Assembly: GCA_014218235.1 (NCBI GenBank)
Contig: CM024766.1
Span: 54,545,545-54,609,544, forward strand
Direction of reading: 5' to 3'
Source: Colocasia esculenta
Lineage: Eukaryota; Streptophyta; Magnoliopsida; Alismatales; Araceae
DNA: 64,000 nt
A program made the position numbers and the translations under genes. The notes beneath the pieces were generated by a model. It worked only from the letters and a program-made list of their open reading frames with translations, searched no databases and was not told where the DNA came from. Below are positions 1-10,252 of the stretch, in pieces. Each line of letters opens with the position of its first letter. Positions within the stretch are counted from its first letter, which is position 1.

Positions 1-126
1 TTATCACACTAAACTAACCAAACCTTCAAGTGTTAATTTATGTGTTTAAGTTTCTATTTCAGATTTCAGAAAAACCTATTCACCCCCCCTCTAGGTTAGC
101 TTGCTGTCGTACCAAAAGGGCCAACA
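1..126 (+). repeat. Copia LTR, 3' terminal fragment (element J)
   Basis: The stretch ends in GGGCCAACA and, read in this orientation, matches the last ~125 bp of the LTRs of element H (same C-rich CACCCCCC tract, same CCTCTAGGTT word) with scattered substitutions. The rest lies left of the window. No primer site follows the terminal CA, so this is a 3' LTR or solo LTR, inserted into the gypsy sequence that begins at 127. Family membership is read directly; element completeness is unknown. Confidence 0.8.
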
Positions 127-281
127 AAGCTGACAACAACCACAACCAGGTGTCGTAGCGCTCAACCAGTGGTGCAACACAGCACACAAGCATCTGCTTA
201 GCTCGAGCAAAGACGCCGACTGAGTAGAGTACAGCGCCCAACGGTGCACAGGCACGCAAGGCCAAATACACAGCCAACAAC

Positions 282-383
282 ACACACCCCAACAACAAGG
301 GAACATCCAACAAGGACACACCCCAACAAGAAGGGGACATCCAACAAGGACACACCCCAACGAGAAGGGGGCAGCCAACAAGG
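282..383. repeat. 34-bp tandem repeat, 3 copies
   Basis: Three consecutive 34-bp units start at 282, 316 and 350, each of the form ACACACCCCAAC...CCAACAAGG, differing at a few positions. They lie in the internal stub of element I and produce a repeated hydrophobic peptide in one minus frame, which I regard as incidental. Confidence 0.85.
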
Positions 384-735
384 CTAGGACACCTTTTACT
401 GGTTCCGCAGACCACAATCCTGCACCGGTGAAGGCCACACCACACGTAGGCTCTCTCAGCCTTCGCGACACACCTACACAAACACGCAGGCCGAGGACGA
501 GCCCAACCGCAGCACGAGCGAAACCGCAACCACGCTCGCAGCATGCGCACCCAGCAACAACAACAACACTCTTCTGTAGCTCACACTCGGACCCTGCTGG
601 AAAGCTAGCCACCTGCAACAAAGAGCCAAAAGCTCACCTAACAGCACTCTGCATGGACGAGCCAATAGCGCACGAGTACCTTTCTTTGGGACAACCATAG
701 TTATTAACTCATTACAAATCTCGTTGGACCCCTGA

Positions 736-747
736 GCTCTGATACCA
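736..747 (-). other. Primer binding site of element I (tRNA-iMet type)
   Basis: The plus strand reads GCTCTGATACCA, the reverse complement of TGGTATCAGAGC, the standard plant retrotransposon primer site for initiator Met tRNA. One base separates it from the LTR end (TGTAACGACC on the plus strand from 749). Confidence 0.9.
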
Positions 748-2571
748 CTGTAACGACCCGACCTCCCGGATCCCCTGCTAGGGACCCCCGAAGGTCGCGC
801 TGCCACCCACGGATCCGAAGACCTGGAAGGGTTAGAATTTATTCCAGTGTGATAAGCAATGAATTCAAATAACTATAACATAAAGTTCATACATTAATAA
901 AGAAATTATGTACAACATGTCCCAAATAAAAGTACAGGTACAGAAAGAAAGGTGCAGTCCTTAAGGGGCATACCCCGAGGACTTGCAAAAAGGTCACTCT
1001 CAACTCACACTACAAGCGCTCACACTCACAACCCACACTACTGGCAATGCACGGCGCAGCAACCGCCACCACAACCGTCCGACAATGAACTCCTCCGACA
1101 GCGAGTCCCTACCTGAAAAGAGTAGGGAGGGTGAGCCTCACGAACAAGGCTCAGTAGGGATTACCAGTCCCTTACCAGCCAGAGCAGCGGGAACTCCAAC
1201 AAAGTGGAAGCAAAACTACTCTACAAAGTAGTAAAGCAAGAAACACCTACTGCAGAGTACTACAAAGCAGCGGAAACAGAGAAATACCTCGACCACAACC
1301 CGGGTCAGGCCAAACACGACTCCCGCAGAACAAGCGGAGTCAAACACATGCGGAAGCAACTAGAACAACGCCACGACCCGCAACCAGGGTCGGGCCAGGG
1401 CAACACAATGCGGAAGCAAACCATCAACACACACCTACCGAGGCAAAGAAGCTCACGGAACCCCGGATCGACCACGTGAGACCAGAGTCTCACGACACAA
1501 GCACCAACATCCAGGACCTCCACGAGGTCGGGAAGGAACAACCAGGTGTCACCACGAGAGACACCGAACAACCATGTGAGAAGCAACGTTTCACCACAGG
1601 CACGGCCACCTCAGACCTCCACAAGGTCGAGGGTCCACAAGCAGAACCACCCTGCACCTCGGACACTCCACGAGGTCAGGGAACTACACCTGCCGGTGCC
1701 ACCACGGACGGCACCAAGGAACGGGTTACTGAAACAACAGTCGGGTGCCTACCCAAGGCACCCCGAGAGAACCCGCAAAACGGAAACCACTAAACACGGC
1801 CCACAAGGCCAACCGATGAAGCCCAAGGAAGCGAGACACGGCTAGGCTACAACCACCGTGTAAACTAGGGCAACGAGAACACAAGCTCGGAAATAGCGTG
1901 AAACACCATCACAGCAAGAGCAACCAAGCCACCGCCATAAGCAGCTAAGAGGAGAGCACACAGTCCACTCCTCTAGCTCACCAGTTGCTGACTCCTACCT
2001 ACAACCTCCCCGGTAGAGTGAGGCTAGCGAGTCACAGCAAAAAACAACACAACCACCGCAGCCCGGCTGAGCTGCGGCCCCACGCCTGACCTCCCTACGT
2101 GGCTCCGGAGCCAACGCAGTGTGAGGCAGTGAGAAGGACTAGCTGGTCTACACCGAACAAGCACCACAACAACCTCGGCATCCCAGACCCAGCTAAGGGA
2201 GCTCCACAAGCGACTCTACGCCATTGTCCCCACTGTTTTCCCCTTCTGCTTCAAGTCCGAGACTTGAGCACGCCCGCCGCCTGGAGAACTCCCTCAATAA
2301 ACGTGTGGGGCTAGGGGTCCCAAGAAACGGTAACAACCTATCTCGTGGACAAGACCTCAAGTGCCGAGCACCGGGCGAAAGAGAACTGGCAAGGCAAACA
2401 CCAACCGAAACAGCACCACTTGCTCGTAACCCAGACAAGCCCAGTGGCCACATGCACGCATGACACCACTTCTGGAAACACCCAGAAGGTCCGTCGGCCA
2501 ACGCCGGCGGCGCACACGGCATAGCTCGCGAAACCGGAACACCACCAGGCAGAACAGAAACCAACGCTCTG

Positions 2572-2608
2572 CTAATAATCGATTGGTAGCCAGACCATTG
2601 ATTATTAG
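2572..2608. repeat. Near-perfect inverted repeat (hairpin)
   Basis: Arms CTAATAATCGATTGG and CCATTGATTATTAG flank an 8-base loop (TAGCCAGA). It is AT-rich inside GC-rich surroundings and lies in the LTR of element I. A second weaker stem (GGCCACGAAG / CTTCGGCC) lies just downstream, near 2645-2669. Function unknown. Confidence 0.7.
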
Positions 2609-2810
2609 ACAGACGCGAGCCTCCTAGTGACGCCGCTAGGACACGGCCACGAAGTTGTCACCTTCGGCCAGTGAACGTGGGGAGGCAACCTTCCGCGTTC
2701 CCACCAGAAGGTCCTAAGGGCATACCCTGCCCTAGGGCACACGCCGACACGCCAACCGTGGCCACGAAAACACCCGAGGCAGACCAAGTCTTGTCGTGCC
2801 CTCCTAAGCC

Positions 2811-3080
2811 GTCGCGATACCATCGCGACAGTCAGGGCCACCACGACAAGGCACAGGTCACATTGAGAAAGCGCGTCGCGATAACCAGGTTGTCGCGACA
2901 AGGCACAGTGCCGCGACAAGCCTGTCATGACGGGGCTGTGCGTCGCGACAATAGCTTGTCACAATGGGCAACCGGGTCGCGACACGACCCTTATCGCGAT
3001 GGCCATCCGGGCCACGATAAGGTCACGTCCGACCGGGGTGACGCCTTCTCTGATGTCGCGACGTGCTCGGCGGTCGCGAC
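2811..3080. repeat. TCGCGA word cluster (LTR of I, downstream of donor)
   Basis: Nine exact TCGCGA hexamers occur between 2812 and 3079 (2812, 2823, 2876, 2893, 2943, 2977, 2994, 3056, 3074), mostly inside the octamer GTCGCGAC, among many one-base variants such as CACGAC. Chance expectation is about one per 4 kb at equal base use. In minus-strand order it lies downstream of the putative splice donor at 3244. Confidence 0.85.
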
Positions 3081-3243
3081 ATTAGCTAAAAGGCCGACTG
3101 GTGGAATCCACATCCCGTGATCGCCCACAAATGCTACAACTAGCACAACACAGGGAGGGGAGCATGGTGAAAGCAATAAAAGCATGCAAACACCCATTAG
3201 GACCTCCAATCCACACTAACAAGAAAGGGCACAAGCATCCTTA

Positions 3244-3465
3244 CCGGAGAACGAAGAACCAACCCACAAAGGGGCCTTCACGATGATCTCGCCACCTTCT
3301 CCTCGCTCCCACAGTGCCGCTCCCACTCCGCACGAGCCGCCGGCCGCTCCACCAAGCTCCACCGCCAGAGGAAGACGAGAAGAAGACCTCTCCCCTCGGA
3401 GAAGAGAGGAAAAGGGAGAAAGGAGAGAAAGAGGAAAAAGGGGGAAACCGGCCAAGGCTTTTAAT
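3244..3465 (-). promoter_or_regulatory. Putative LTR promoter, leader exon and splice donor of I
   Basis: On the minus strand a TATA-like ATTAAAAG (3465-3458) is followed by a C/T-rich leader typical of plant transcription starts and, about 210 nt later, by CTCCG|GTAAGG (intron start 3244), a good donor. The distance from TATA to donor resembles that in elements A and E. Inferred from sequence alone. Confidence 0.45.
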
Positions 3466-3496
3466 CTCCGACCCCCAGAACGCGATGGGGCGGGGC

Positions 3497-3728
3497 GTCG
3501 CGATACAAACCTTATCACGACAGCCGCCCAGACCGCGACCAGAACGTGCCCCACCTGGGCGCCGCGACAACCCGACAGGTCAGTCTGCCACGCCTGCCAC
3601 TCTGACAGGTGTCAGACGACCAAAAAGCAGAAAGCAGTCGCGACCTGTTGACCGGGCGTGACAAGAACGCGATGCCAAAGGCGGTCGCAACAGGGATGAT
3701 GGTCGCGACGGGCACCTCCGTCGCGACA
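3497..3728. repeat. TCGCGA word cluster upstream of the I promoter
   Basis: Exact TCGCGA words at 3498, 3638, 3703 and 3721 are accompanied by decayed forms (TCACGAC, CCGCGAC, GTCGCAAC). It lies just upstream, on the minus strand, of the TATA-like box at 3458-3465, pairing with the cluster at 2811-3080 across the leader exon. Confidence 0.75.
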
Positions 3729-3730
3729 AG

Positions 3731-4142
3731 GCCAGTCATCCCCCATACAATAGAAAGCCGGAAAGCTCGAGATGCTATAGCTGGGGTTTGTTCCAGTAGA
3801 TTTGCTTTTGAACCTGTAAAAGAAGTGAGTTGCCTTCTTACCCGAGAAAGAGAAGAATACTAGCAGGGGTTTGGTGTTATATATCCTTGGGGGGATTGCA
3901 CCCCAGTCAGTGAAATCCCAAGATTTACTTGGGGACTAGACATTGGACTTCCATTTAGAAGGACTGAACCAAGATAAATCATGGTGTTCATTGTGTGTGA
4001 TTACTTCCGCTCATTTAACTTTCATTGCACATGATTTTATCCACTAACCAAAGTTTCAAGTGGTTCCTTTGATTTTAGAGTTCTATGTCTACCTATTCAC
4101 CCCCCCCTCTAGGTGTTTAGTCTTTACTGTTGTGGGCCAACA
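3731..4142 (+). repeat. 5' LTR (3' part) of copia element G
   Basis: The LTR ends at 4142 (GGGCCAACA) two bases before a primer site. From about 3781 it is recognisably homologous to the H LTR read in the same sense (shared GGGTTTGTTCCAG, CCCGAGAAAGAGAAGAA, TGAAATCCCAAGA, CACCCCCCCCTCTAGGT). Its 5' start is unresolved: TGTTGACC at 3646 is one candidate, but it falls inside the TCGCGA cluster assigned to I. Confidence 0.65.
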
Positions 4143-4144
4143 AG

Positions 4145-4156
4145 TGGTATCAGAGC
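4145..4156 (+). other. Primer binding site of copia element G
   Basis: TGGTATCAGAGC, complementary to initiator Met tRNA, two bases after the LTR end at 4142. It fixes G as plus-strand. Confidence 0.92.
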
Positions 4157-4232
4157 CAGATCTCTTGCAAGTACAACAATACCAACAAGTGCTAAAGCAG
4201 AAGATCTAATGATCTCAAGAGCAAAGATCAAT

Positions 4233-4324
4233 GACAGCTCAAGGCTACACTAAAGGTCAATCTGTCACCAGACCTCTCTTCTTCGATGGAGAAGACTACC
4301 CATACTGGAAGATGCGCATGGAAT
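4233..4324 (+). pseudogene. Copia Gag, N-terminal fragment (element G)
   Basis: ATG at 4233 opens MTAQGYTKGQSVTRPLFF, followed by the W-K-M-R-M-E motif of the copia Gag N-terminus (DUF4219 type). The frame runs to 4324, where element H is inserted within the codon after M-E. It continues at 10253. The start is supported by the near-identical start of H's own Gag. Confidence 0.85.
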
Positions 4325-6169
4325 TGTTGGCCCTTTTGGTACGGCAGCAAGCAAACCTAGAGGGGGGGGTGAATAGGTTTTTCTGAAATCTGAAATAGAA
4401 TCTTAAACACAGAAAATAACACTTGAAAGCTTGGTTAGTTCAGTGTGATAGAGAGTGCAGTGCGGAAGCAAATAAACAATCACACAAGGACACAGGAGAT
4501 TTATCCTGGTTCGGCCCTTCCCACATGGAAGTCCTACGTCCAGTCCCCAAGCAAACTCTTGGGATTTCACTAACCAAGGGTACAGTCCCCCTTATGGACC
4601 TTACAACACCCTGGATCCCCCACCAGGTCTTCTTCTCTTTCCCGGGCAAGAAGGCAGCCCACTTCTCTTACAGGTCAAGAAGCCAACCTCCTGGAACAAA
4701 CCCCAGTGCGGTTCTGCTAGACACAAACCCCTAGCTGGGTTACAACTGGTACAAACCCCAGTTAGGTTCTGCTAGACACCAACCCCTAGCTGGGTTATCT
4801 ACTGTATACAGTCCTACAGCTGGACACAGATCTTTCTTAGAAAGATCAGACTGAGAGACCTTACAAGATGAACACTCATGTAAAGCTCACAGTCCCAAAC
4901 TCTCCCCAGATATACAATGAGCTCGGAGAGAAAACAGAAGAGAGAAAAGAAGGCTCGAATGCTTGAAAGCTTGGAAGCTTGAGAGCTTGAAATGCTTTGA
5001 ATGCTTCTTCTTGGCTCAGGCTCTTTCTCTCTTTCTTGAGTGTATGTGGCGTGAAGGTGCTTCTCACAGATGTACACTCCTTCAAAGATATTCAGGAAAA
5101 AGGCTCTTGTTGTTCTTCAGCAATGCTCCATCTTTTATATTGAGCAGCTTTAGAATAGATCCGTTGAAGAGATCCGTTGGAGCTCTAGCCGTTGCTCATC
5201 TCCTCTTCATTTGTCTTAATCAGACTCTGATGGTCTTCGATGTCTGTGAGCATAGAAGAGAGTGTTAGCATAAAAGAGTGTTTATGATAAACGATGCATG
5301 GTACTGTGCTTCTGCTAACATACTGAAAATAGAGGTCATATCTTTTTGACAAGACTCTGAAATATGCATGCAGCTTTTTGTCAGAAGATATTTGACTTTT
5401 CATTTAAGCGCCAAGCATATTTGAAATATAAAGGCAATCTGTGTTTGATCAGAATTCATGAAGAAATCGTTATGAGCATGACTTATGAAATCGTTATGGG
5501 AACGATTTCTTAACAAATCGTTGTGCTCACTTAGCAAGTCGTTGCGCTCACTTATAGAATCGTTATGAGATCGATTTCTTACCAAATCATGCGCTTTAAA
5601 GAAGAAATCGTTGCGAACACTTATGAAATCGTTATGGCATCGACTTCTTGCGCTTTACAGAAGAAATCGTTGCGAACACTTATGAAATCGTTATGGCATC
5701 GACTTCTTGCGCTTTACAGAAGAAATCGTTGCGAACACTTATGAAATCGTTATGGCATCGACTTCTTGCGCTTTACAGAAGAAATCGTTGCGAACACTTA
5801 TGAAATCGTTATGGCATCGACTTCTTGGAAAATCATTTCGGTCACTTAAGGAATCGTTATGGGAACGACTTCTTATCAAATCAATACGCTCAAAGAAGAA
5901 ATCGTTATGGCCACTTATCAAATCGTTATGGCATCGACTTCTTAGCAAATCGTTGCGGCGCTTGATACTTTGGCACTTTAAACAGAAATCGATGTATATT
6001 GATTAAACATCGATTTTATCATTTTAGTGCGCCAAATATTGCATCAATGAAAGACTTAGCTTTTGCTATGAGATTGATGCGACACAGATGAAACAAAATA
6101 TTCAATTTAAGTTACATCATAAATTTTATTATCACCAAAATAAGAGGATAAATAAAGAGTGGTTCAACA
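4325..6169 (-). repeat. 3' LTR of element H (1845 bp)
   Basis: Bounded by TGTTGG (plus-strand left end, 4325) and TTCAACA (6169), that is TGTTGAA...CCAACA on the minus strand. It matches 8464-10247 with few differences; the main one is an extra 59-bp repeat unit here. The middle (5450-6010) is dense in the words AAATCGTT and CATCGACTTCTT. Confidence 0.93.
5591..5826. repeat. 59-bp tandem repeat, 4 copies (H 3' LTR)
   Basis: Units of 59 bp start at 5591, 5650, 5709 and 5768, each beginning GCGCTTTA and ending CATCGACTTCTT, with three internal ATCG-containing words. The partner LTR has only three units. Confidence 0.93.
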
Positions 6170-6450
6170 ATCTCCCCCTTTTTGGTGATGACAAAATTTA
6201 TGCAAATTTTCTGATAAAAATATATATAGCAAAGAGGTTTCAGAAAATTCATACAAACTCTCCCCCTTTTTGTCAATAAACCAAAAGGTCTTACCTTGTC
6301 TCTCCCTTTTTTTTTTTTTTTTGAGAGAGAGTTTCTTACCATTGAGGGGTTCAACAATAATAGATATTCAATGATAACTTCCCCTTAGTGAAGGCTCCCC
6401 CTGAGTATGAGACTCCCCCTTAGTCTGTGCTCCCCCTGAGCATGAGAGAC
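6170..6450 (-). other. Multiple polypurine tracts and 3' untranslated region of H
   Basis: On the minus strand AAAAGGGGGAGAT (6183-6170) abuts the 3' LTR and is the plus-strand priming tract. Further G-rich tracts of similar form lie upstream near 6258-6272, 6379-6387, 6395-6405, 6411-6423 and 6430-6438. Serial polypurine tracts are a known hallmark of Sireviruses. No ORF is supported between here and 6597. Confidence 0.8.
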
Positions 6451-6597
6451 TCCACCTGAATGAAACTTGAAAATAATTATTAGTAATATTTAAAATTTAC
6501 GAATAAATTAATGACTACTCCCTCTTCAGATATGAGATGGATGAAGAGTTGGCAGTCTTCAGTGCCTTGAGCATCCTTTGTTCCTGATGCCCCAAGG

Positions 6598-8401
6598 CTA
6601 TCCTGCAAATGAGCTACTCAGAAGTAGGTACCCAAATAATTTTGGGTCCTTGATCGTTAGATGCATAAAATAGCCTTTAGGTATCCAAACTAGGTGCTTA
6701 GTTGTGCAGGTGTTCACAGTGTGTCCTAGTTTATTGCAATGAGAGCAGCAGTGAATATAATTTGTTTTGCAGTTCTTATTGCCTTTGTGATGCATGGTTG
6801 GATCATAATTTTTAGAAACCTTTTTCTTTTGATAAAGCTTGGTTGTTTCAGGTTCCTTTTTCTGAGGCATTTTGGTTTCTTTTACAAATTTTGGTAAAGG
6901 ATATTTTCCTGAGTTTATTACTTGTTTTCCTTTTTCTGGAGGTGTATAACCAAGCCCTTGTTTGTCATTTCCAGATTTTGATCCTTTTAAGCATAGGGCT
7001 AAAGATGTTTTCCCTCTAGTTAATTTACTAACTGATTCTTTTAAATAGAGATTTTCTTCAGTTAGAGTTTTTAATTTTTCTTCTAACTCTAACTTCTCTT
7101 TGTTCTTGCTTTTCAAATCTTCATTTAAAAGATAATTTTTATCTTTATATTCTTTTAATTGATCTTCTAATTGTTCCATTTCTAATTTAAGATCAGAATT
7201 AGTGTTTTCCAAACAAGTAGGTTGTTCTTGATATTTTTCAATTCTTTTACAACAACCTTGTGTTTATCATAAAGTTCATTAAAAACATGATCTAAATCTT
7301 CAGATTCTGATCCTGAATCTGTGCAAGAATCAAAAGATGAGTTAAGATGTACCTCATCTAGTCCTACCATGAGGGCTAGATTTACCTGCTCTTTTTCCGA
7401 ATCTGAGCTTGATGATTCTGAGCTTGTGACCTCATCATTTTCCCAAGCAGCTGCCATTGCTTTTCTTTTGAATTTCTTGTGCTGCTTCTTGTGCTTTTCT
7501 GGTTGACCAGTCTTCTTGAGTCTTGGACAATCTGGTCTCAGATGTCCAGGTTTTCTGCATTCATAGCAGACTGGTCCTTTTTCCTTTTTCTCTTTTCTTT
7601 GGATCCTTCTTGATCCGTTTTTCTTCTTCTTCAAAATTTTCTGAAGCTTGGACAATACTTCATCCATATTACAGTCTTCAGAATCTACATCCTGGGAACT
7701 AGAAGAAGAGATGGAAGGAGCGGCTACAACTTTAAGAGCGTTAGTGCATTTCATTTTAGATGAACTTTCAGATAATCGCTCCATATTTATTTCATGTGCC
7801 ATGAGAGAACCTATCAGATTATCAATCGATAATTTGGTCAAGTCATGGGCTTCTTCTATGGCCGTTACCTTAGGTGTCCATGAAATAGTTAAGGACCTAA
7901 GTATTTTTCTAACGTTTTCTTCATTAGGAAGAATTTTTCCAAGAGAATTTAACCTACTACTATACTTGAAAATCTGTTATACATAGTAGTAATGTTTTCA
8001 TTTGGAAGCATTTTGAATTGCTCATATTGAGAGATAAGAATATCTATCCTAGTTTGTTTTACTTTATCTGTTCCTTCATAGGTTATCTGCAATTTATCCC
8101 ATATTTCTTTAGCAGATTTGCATGCAGAAACTCTACTGAACTCTCTTTTAGATAGAGCACAACATAGATAGTTTTTAGCCTTAAAGTTTAAAGATAATTT
8201 ACTTTTATCTATTGTTGTAATTGCAGTAGTGCCTGGAATAGGAACAATAACATAATCACCTACCTCGATTACCTGCCACAGATCGAAATCTGTGCCTCGA
8301 ATGAAGCATTCCATTCTCATTTTCCAGTATTGATAATCTTCTCCGTCAAAGAATGGAGGTCTGGTGACTGATTGACCTTCAGCATATCCTTGAGCTGCCA
8401 T
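6598..8401 (-). pseudogene. Gag of element H, two frameshifts
   Basis: Structural capsid protein of a copia element. Starting at 8401 (MAAQGYAEGQSVTRPPFF) come the WKMRMECFI motif and the UBN2/Retrotran_gag-like region, including a YEGTDKVKQTRIDIL stretch, then a frameshift near 7955. The second segment (7841-7182) carries the zinc knuckle CYECRKPGHLRPDC, a basic KHKKQHKKFKRK patch and an acidic serine-rich stretch. After a second frameshift (about 7210) the third segment shows a long E/K/L-rich coiled coil and another knuckle, CSHCNKLGHTVNTC, ending with a LVWIPKG motif. Each shift is a small indel, so the protein was recently about 600 residues. No protease follows. The large coiled-coil Gag resembles Sirevirus Gag. 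Confidence 0.85.
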
Positions 8402-8449
8402 GGATCTTTGCTCTAAGATCGTTGGATCTTCTTGGAAGTTCAGAGACCC

Positions 8450-8461
8450 GCTCTGATACCA
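8450..8461 (-). other. Primer binding site of element H
   Basis: GCTCTGATACCA on the plus strand (TGGTATCAGAGC on the minus), two bases from the 5' LTR end at 8464. Confidence 0.93.
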
Positions 8462-8463
8462 CT

Positions 8464-10247
8464 TGTTGGCCCTTTTGGTACGGCAGCAAGCAAACCTAGA
8501 GGGGGGGGTGAATAGGTTTTTCTGAAATCTGAAATAGAATCTTAAACATAGAAAATAACACTTGAAAGCTTGGTTAGTTCAGTGTGATAGAGAGTGCAGT
8601 GCGGAAGCAAATAAACAATCACACAAGGACACAAGAGATTTATCCTGGTTCGGCCCTTCCCACATGGAAGTCCTACGTCCAGTCCCCAAGCAAACTCTTG
8701 GGATTTCACTAACCAAGGGTACAGTCCCCCTTATGGACCTTACAACACCCTGGATCCCCCACCAGGTCTTCTTCTCTTTCCCGGGCAAGAAGGCAGCCCA
8801 CTTCTCTTACAGGTCAAGAAGCCAACCTCCTGGAACAAACCCCAGTGCGGTTCTGCTAGACACAACCCCTAGCTGGGTTAACAACTGGTACAAACCCCAG
8901 TTAGGTTCTGCTAGACACCACCCCTAGCTGGGTTATCTACTGTATACAGTCCTACAGCTGGACACAGATCTTTCTTAGAAAGATCAGACTGAGAGACCTT
9001 ACAAGATGAACACTCATGTAAAGCTCACAGTCCCAAACTCTCCCCAGATATACAATGAGCTCGGAGAGAAAACAGAAGAGAGAAAAGAAGGCTCGAATGC
9101 TTGAAAGCTTGGAAGCTTGAGAGCTTGAAATGCTTTGAATGCTTCTTCTTGGCTCAGGCTCTTTCTCTCTTTCTTGAGTGTATGTGGCGTGAAGGTGCTT
9201 CTCACAGATGTACACTCCTTCAAAGATATTCAGAAAAAGGCTCTTGTTGTTCTTCAGCAATGCTCCATCTTTTATATTGAGCAGCTTTAGAATAGATCCG
9301 TTGAAGAGATCCGTTGGAGCTCTAGCCGTTGCTCATCTCCTCTTCATTTGTCTTAATCAGACTCTGATGGTCTTCGATGTCTGTGAGCATAGAAGAGAGT
9401 GTTAGCATAAAAGAGTGTTTATGATAAACGATGCATGGTACTGTGCTTCTGCTAACATACTGAAAATAGAGGTCATATCTTTTTGACAAGACTCTGAAAT
9501 ATGCATGCAGCTTTTTGTCAGAAGATATTTGACTTTTCATTTAAGCGCCAAGCATATTTGAAATATAAAGGCAATCTGTGTTTGATCAGAATCCATGAAG
9601 AAATCGTTATGAGCATGACTTATGAAATCGTTATGGGAACGATTTCTTAACAAATCGTTGTGCTCACTTAGCAAGTCGTTGCGCTCACTTATAGAATCGT
9701 TATGAGATCGATTTCTTACCAAATCAATGCGCTTTAAAGAAGAAATCGTTGCGAACACTTATGAAATCGTTATGGCATCGACTTCTTGCGCTTTACAGAA
9801 GAAATCGTTGCGAACACTTATGAAATCGTTATGGCATCGACTTCTTGCGCTTTACAGAAGAAATCGTTGCGAACACTTATGAAATCGTTATGGCATCGAC
9901 TTCTTGGAAAATCATTTCGGTCACTTAAGGAATCGTTATGGGAACGACTTCTTATCAAATCAATACGCTCAAGGAAGAAATCGTTATGGCCACTTATCAA
10001 ATCGTTATGGCATCGACTTCTTAGCAAATCGTTGCGGCGCTTGAAACTTTGGCACTTTAAACAGAAATCGATGTATATTGATTAAACATCGATTTTATCA
10101 TTTTAGTGCGCCAAAATTGCATCAATGAAAGACTTAGCTTTTGCTATGAGATTGATGCGACACAGATGAAACAAAATATTCAATTTAAGTTACATCATAA
10201 ATTTTATTATCACCAAAATAAGAGGATAAATAAAGAGTGGTTCAACA
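8464..10247 (-). repeat. 5' LTR of element H (1784 bp)
   Basis: Near-identical to 4325-6169. It is shorter by 61 bases, chiefly one 59-bp repeat unit. The plus-strand right end TTCAACA is followed by the GGAAT target duplication. Confidence 0.93.
9729..9905. repeat. 59-bp tandem repeat, 3 copies (H 5' LTR)
   Basis: Units start at 9729, 9788 and 9847 and correspond to those at 5591-5826. One unit has been gained or lost between the two LTRs since insertion. Confidence 0.93.
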
Positions 10248-10252
10248 GGAAT

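Larger units (their letters stand above)
127..747 (-). mobile_element. Internal stub of gypsy element I, cut by copia LTR
   Basis: This is the 5' internal region of a minus-strand Ty3/gypsy element whose LTR lies to the right (749 onward) and whose primer site is at 736-747. The minus strand is open for about 110 codons through the primer site, but I recognise no Gag domain, zinc knuckle or protease. The stretch is GC-rich and contains a 34-bp tandem repeat. The rest of the element was displaced by insertion J at 126. It could be a large non-coding derivative or a strongly diverged gag leader. Confidence 0.6.
749..3730 (-). repeat. Long GC-rich LTR of gypsy element I
   Basis: The LTR terminus is clear at 749 (minus-strand end GGTCGTTACA beside the primer site). 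The other end is not: I place it near 3730, where similarity to the next copia LTR soon begins. The LTR, about 2.9 kb, is unusually GC-rich in its left part and holds two TCGCGA word clusters, a TATA-like box and a splice-donor-like site in the arrangement seen in the other Ty3 LTRs here. Minus-strand order: cluster (3728-3497), TATA (3465-3458), CT-rich leader, donor (3244), cluster (3080-2811), then about 2 kb to the primer site. No coding region is supported; the many overlapping reading frames follow from the GC bias. Confidence 0.6.
4325..10247 (-). mobile_element. Element H: complete copia (Sirevirus-like) element with gag only
   Basis: A structurally complete minus-strand element of 5.9 kb: 5' LTR 8464-10247, primer site 8450-8461, gag 8401-6598, multiple polypurine tracts 6450-6170, 3' LTR 4325-6169. 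A 5-bp target duplication GGAAT flanks it (4320-4324 and 10248-10252). Between the gag end and the tracts there are only about 150-400 bases, so protease, integrase, RT and RNase H are wholly absent, not merely broken. Multiple polypurine tracts and a zinc-knuckle Gag with a coiled-coil extension fit the Sirevirus group. It would depend on an autonomous relative for movement. It sits in the gag of G, a divergent relative. Confidence 0.9.

Noticed and set aside
80..2928. Many overlapping frames on both strands, some over 100 codons
   Set aside because: The GC-rich LTR and leader of element I has few stops in any frame; none has a recognisable domain and all lack coherent neighbours.
3646..4142. 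TGTTGACC at 3646 as start of copia LTR G
   Set aside because: Possible, but it lies within the TCGCGA cluster that fits element I, and homology to the H LTR is visible only from about 3781. Left unresolved.
5591..5826. CRISPR-like array
   Set aside because: Units are contiguous 59-bp tandem copies without unique spacers, inside an LTR of a plant element.
5707..6006. KSLRTLMKSLWHRL repeat protein in H LTR (both copies)
   Set aside because: It is the translation of the tandem repeat; frame broken differently in the two LTRs and no start context.
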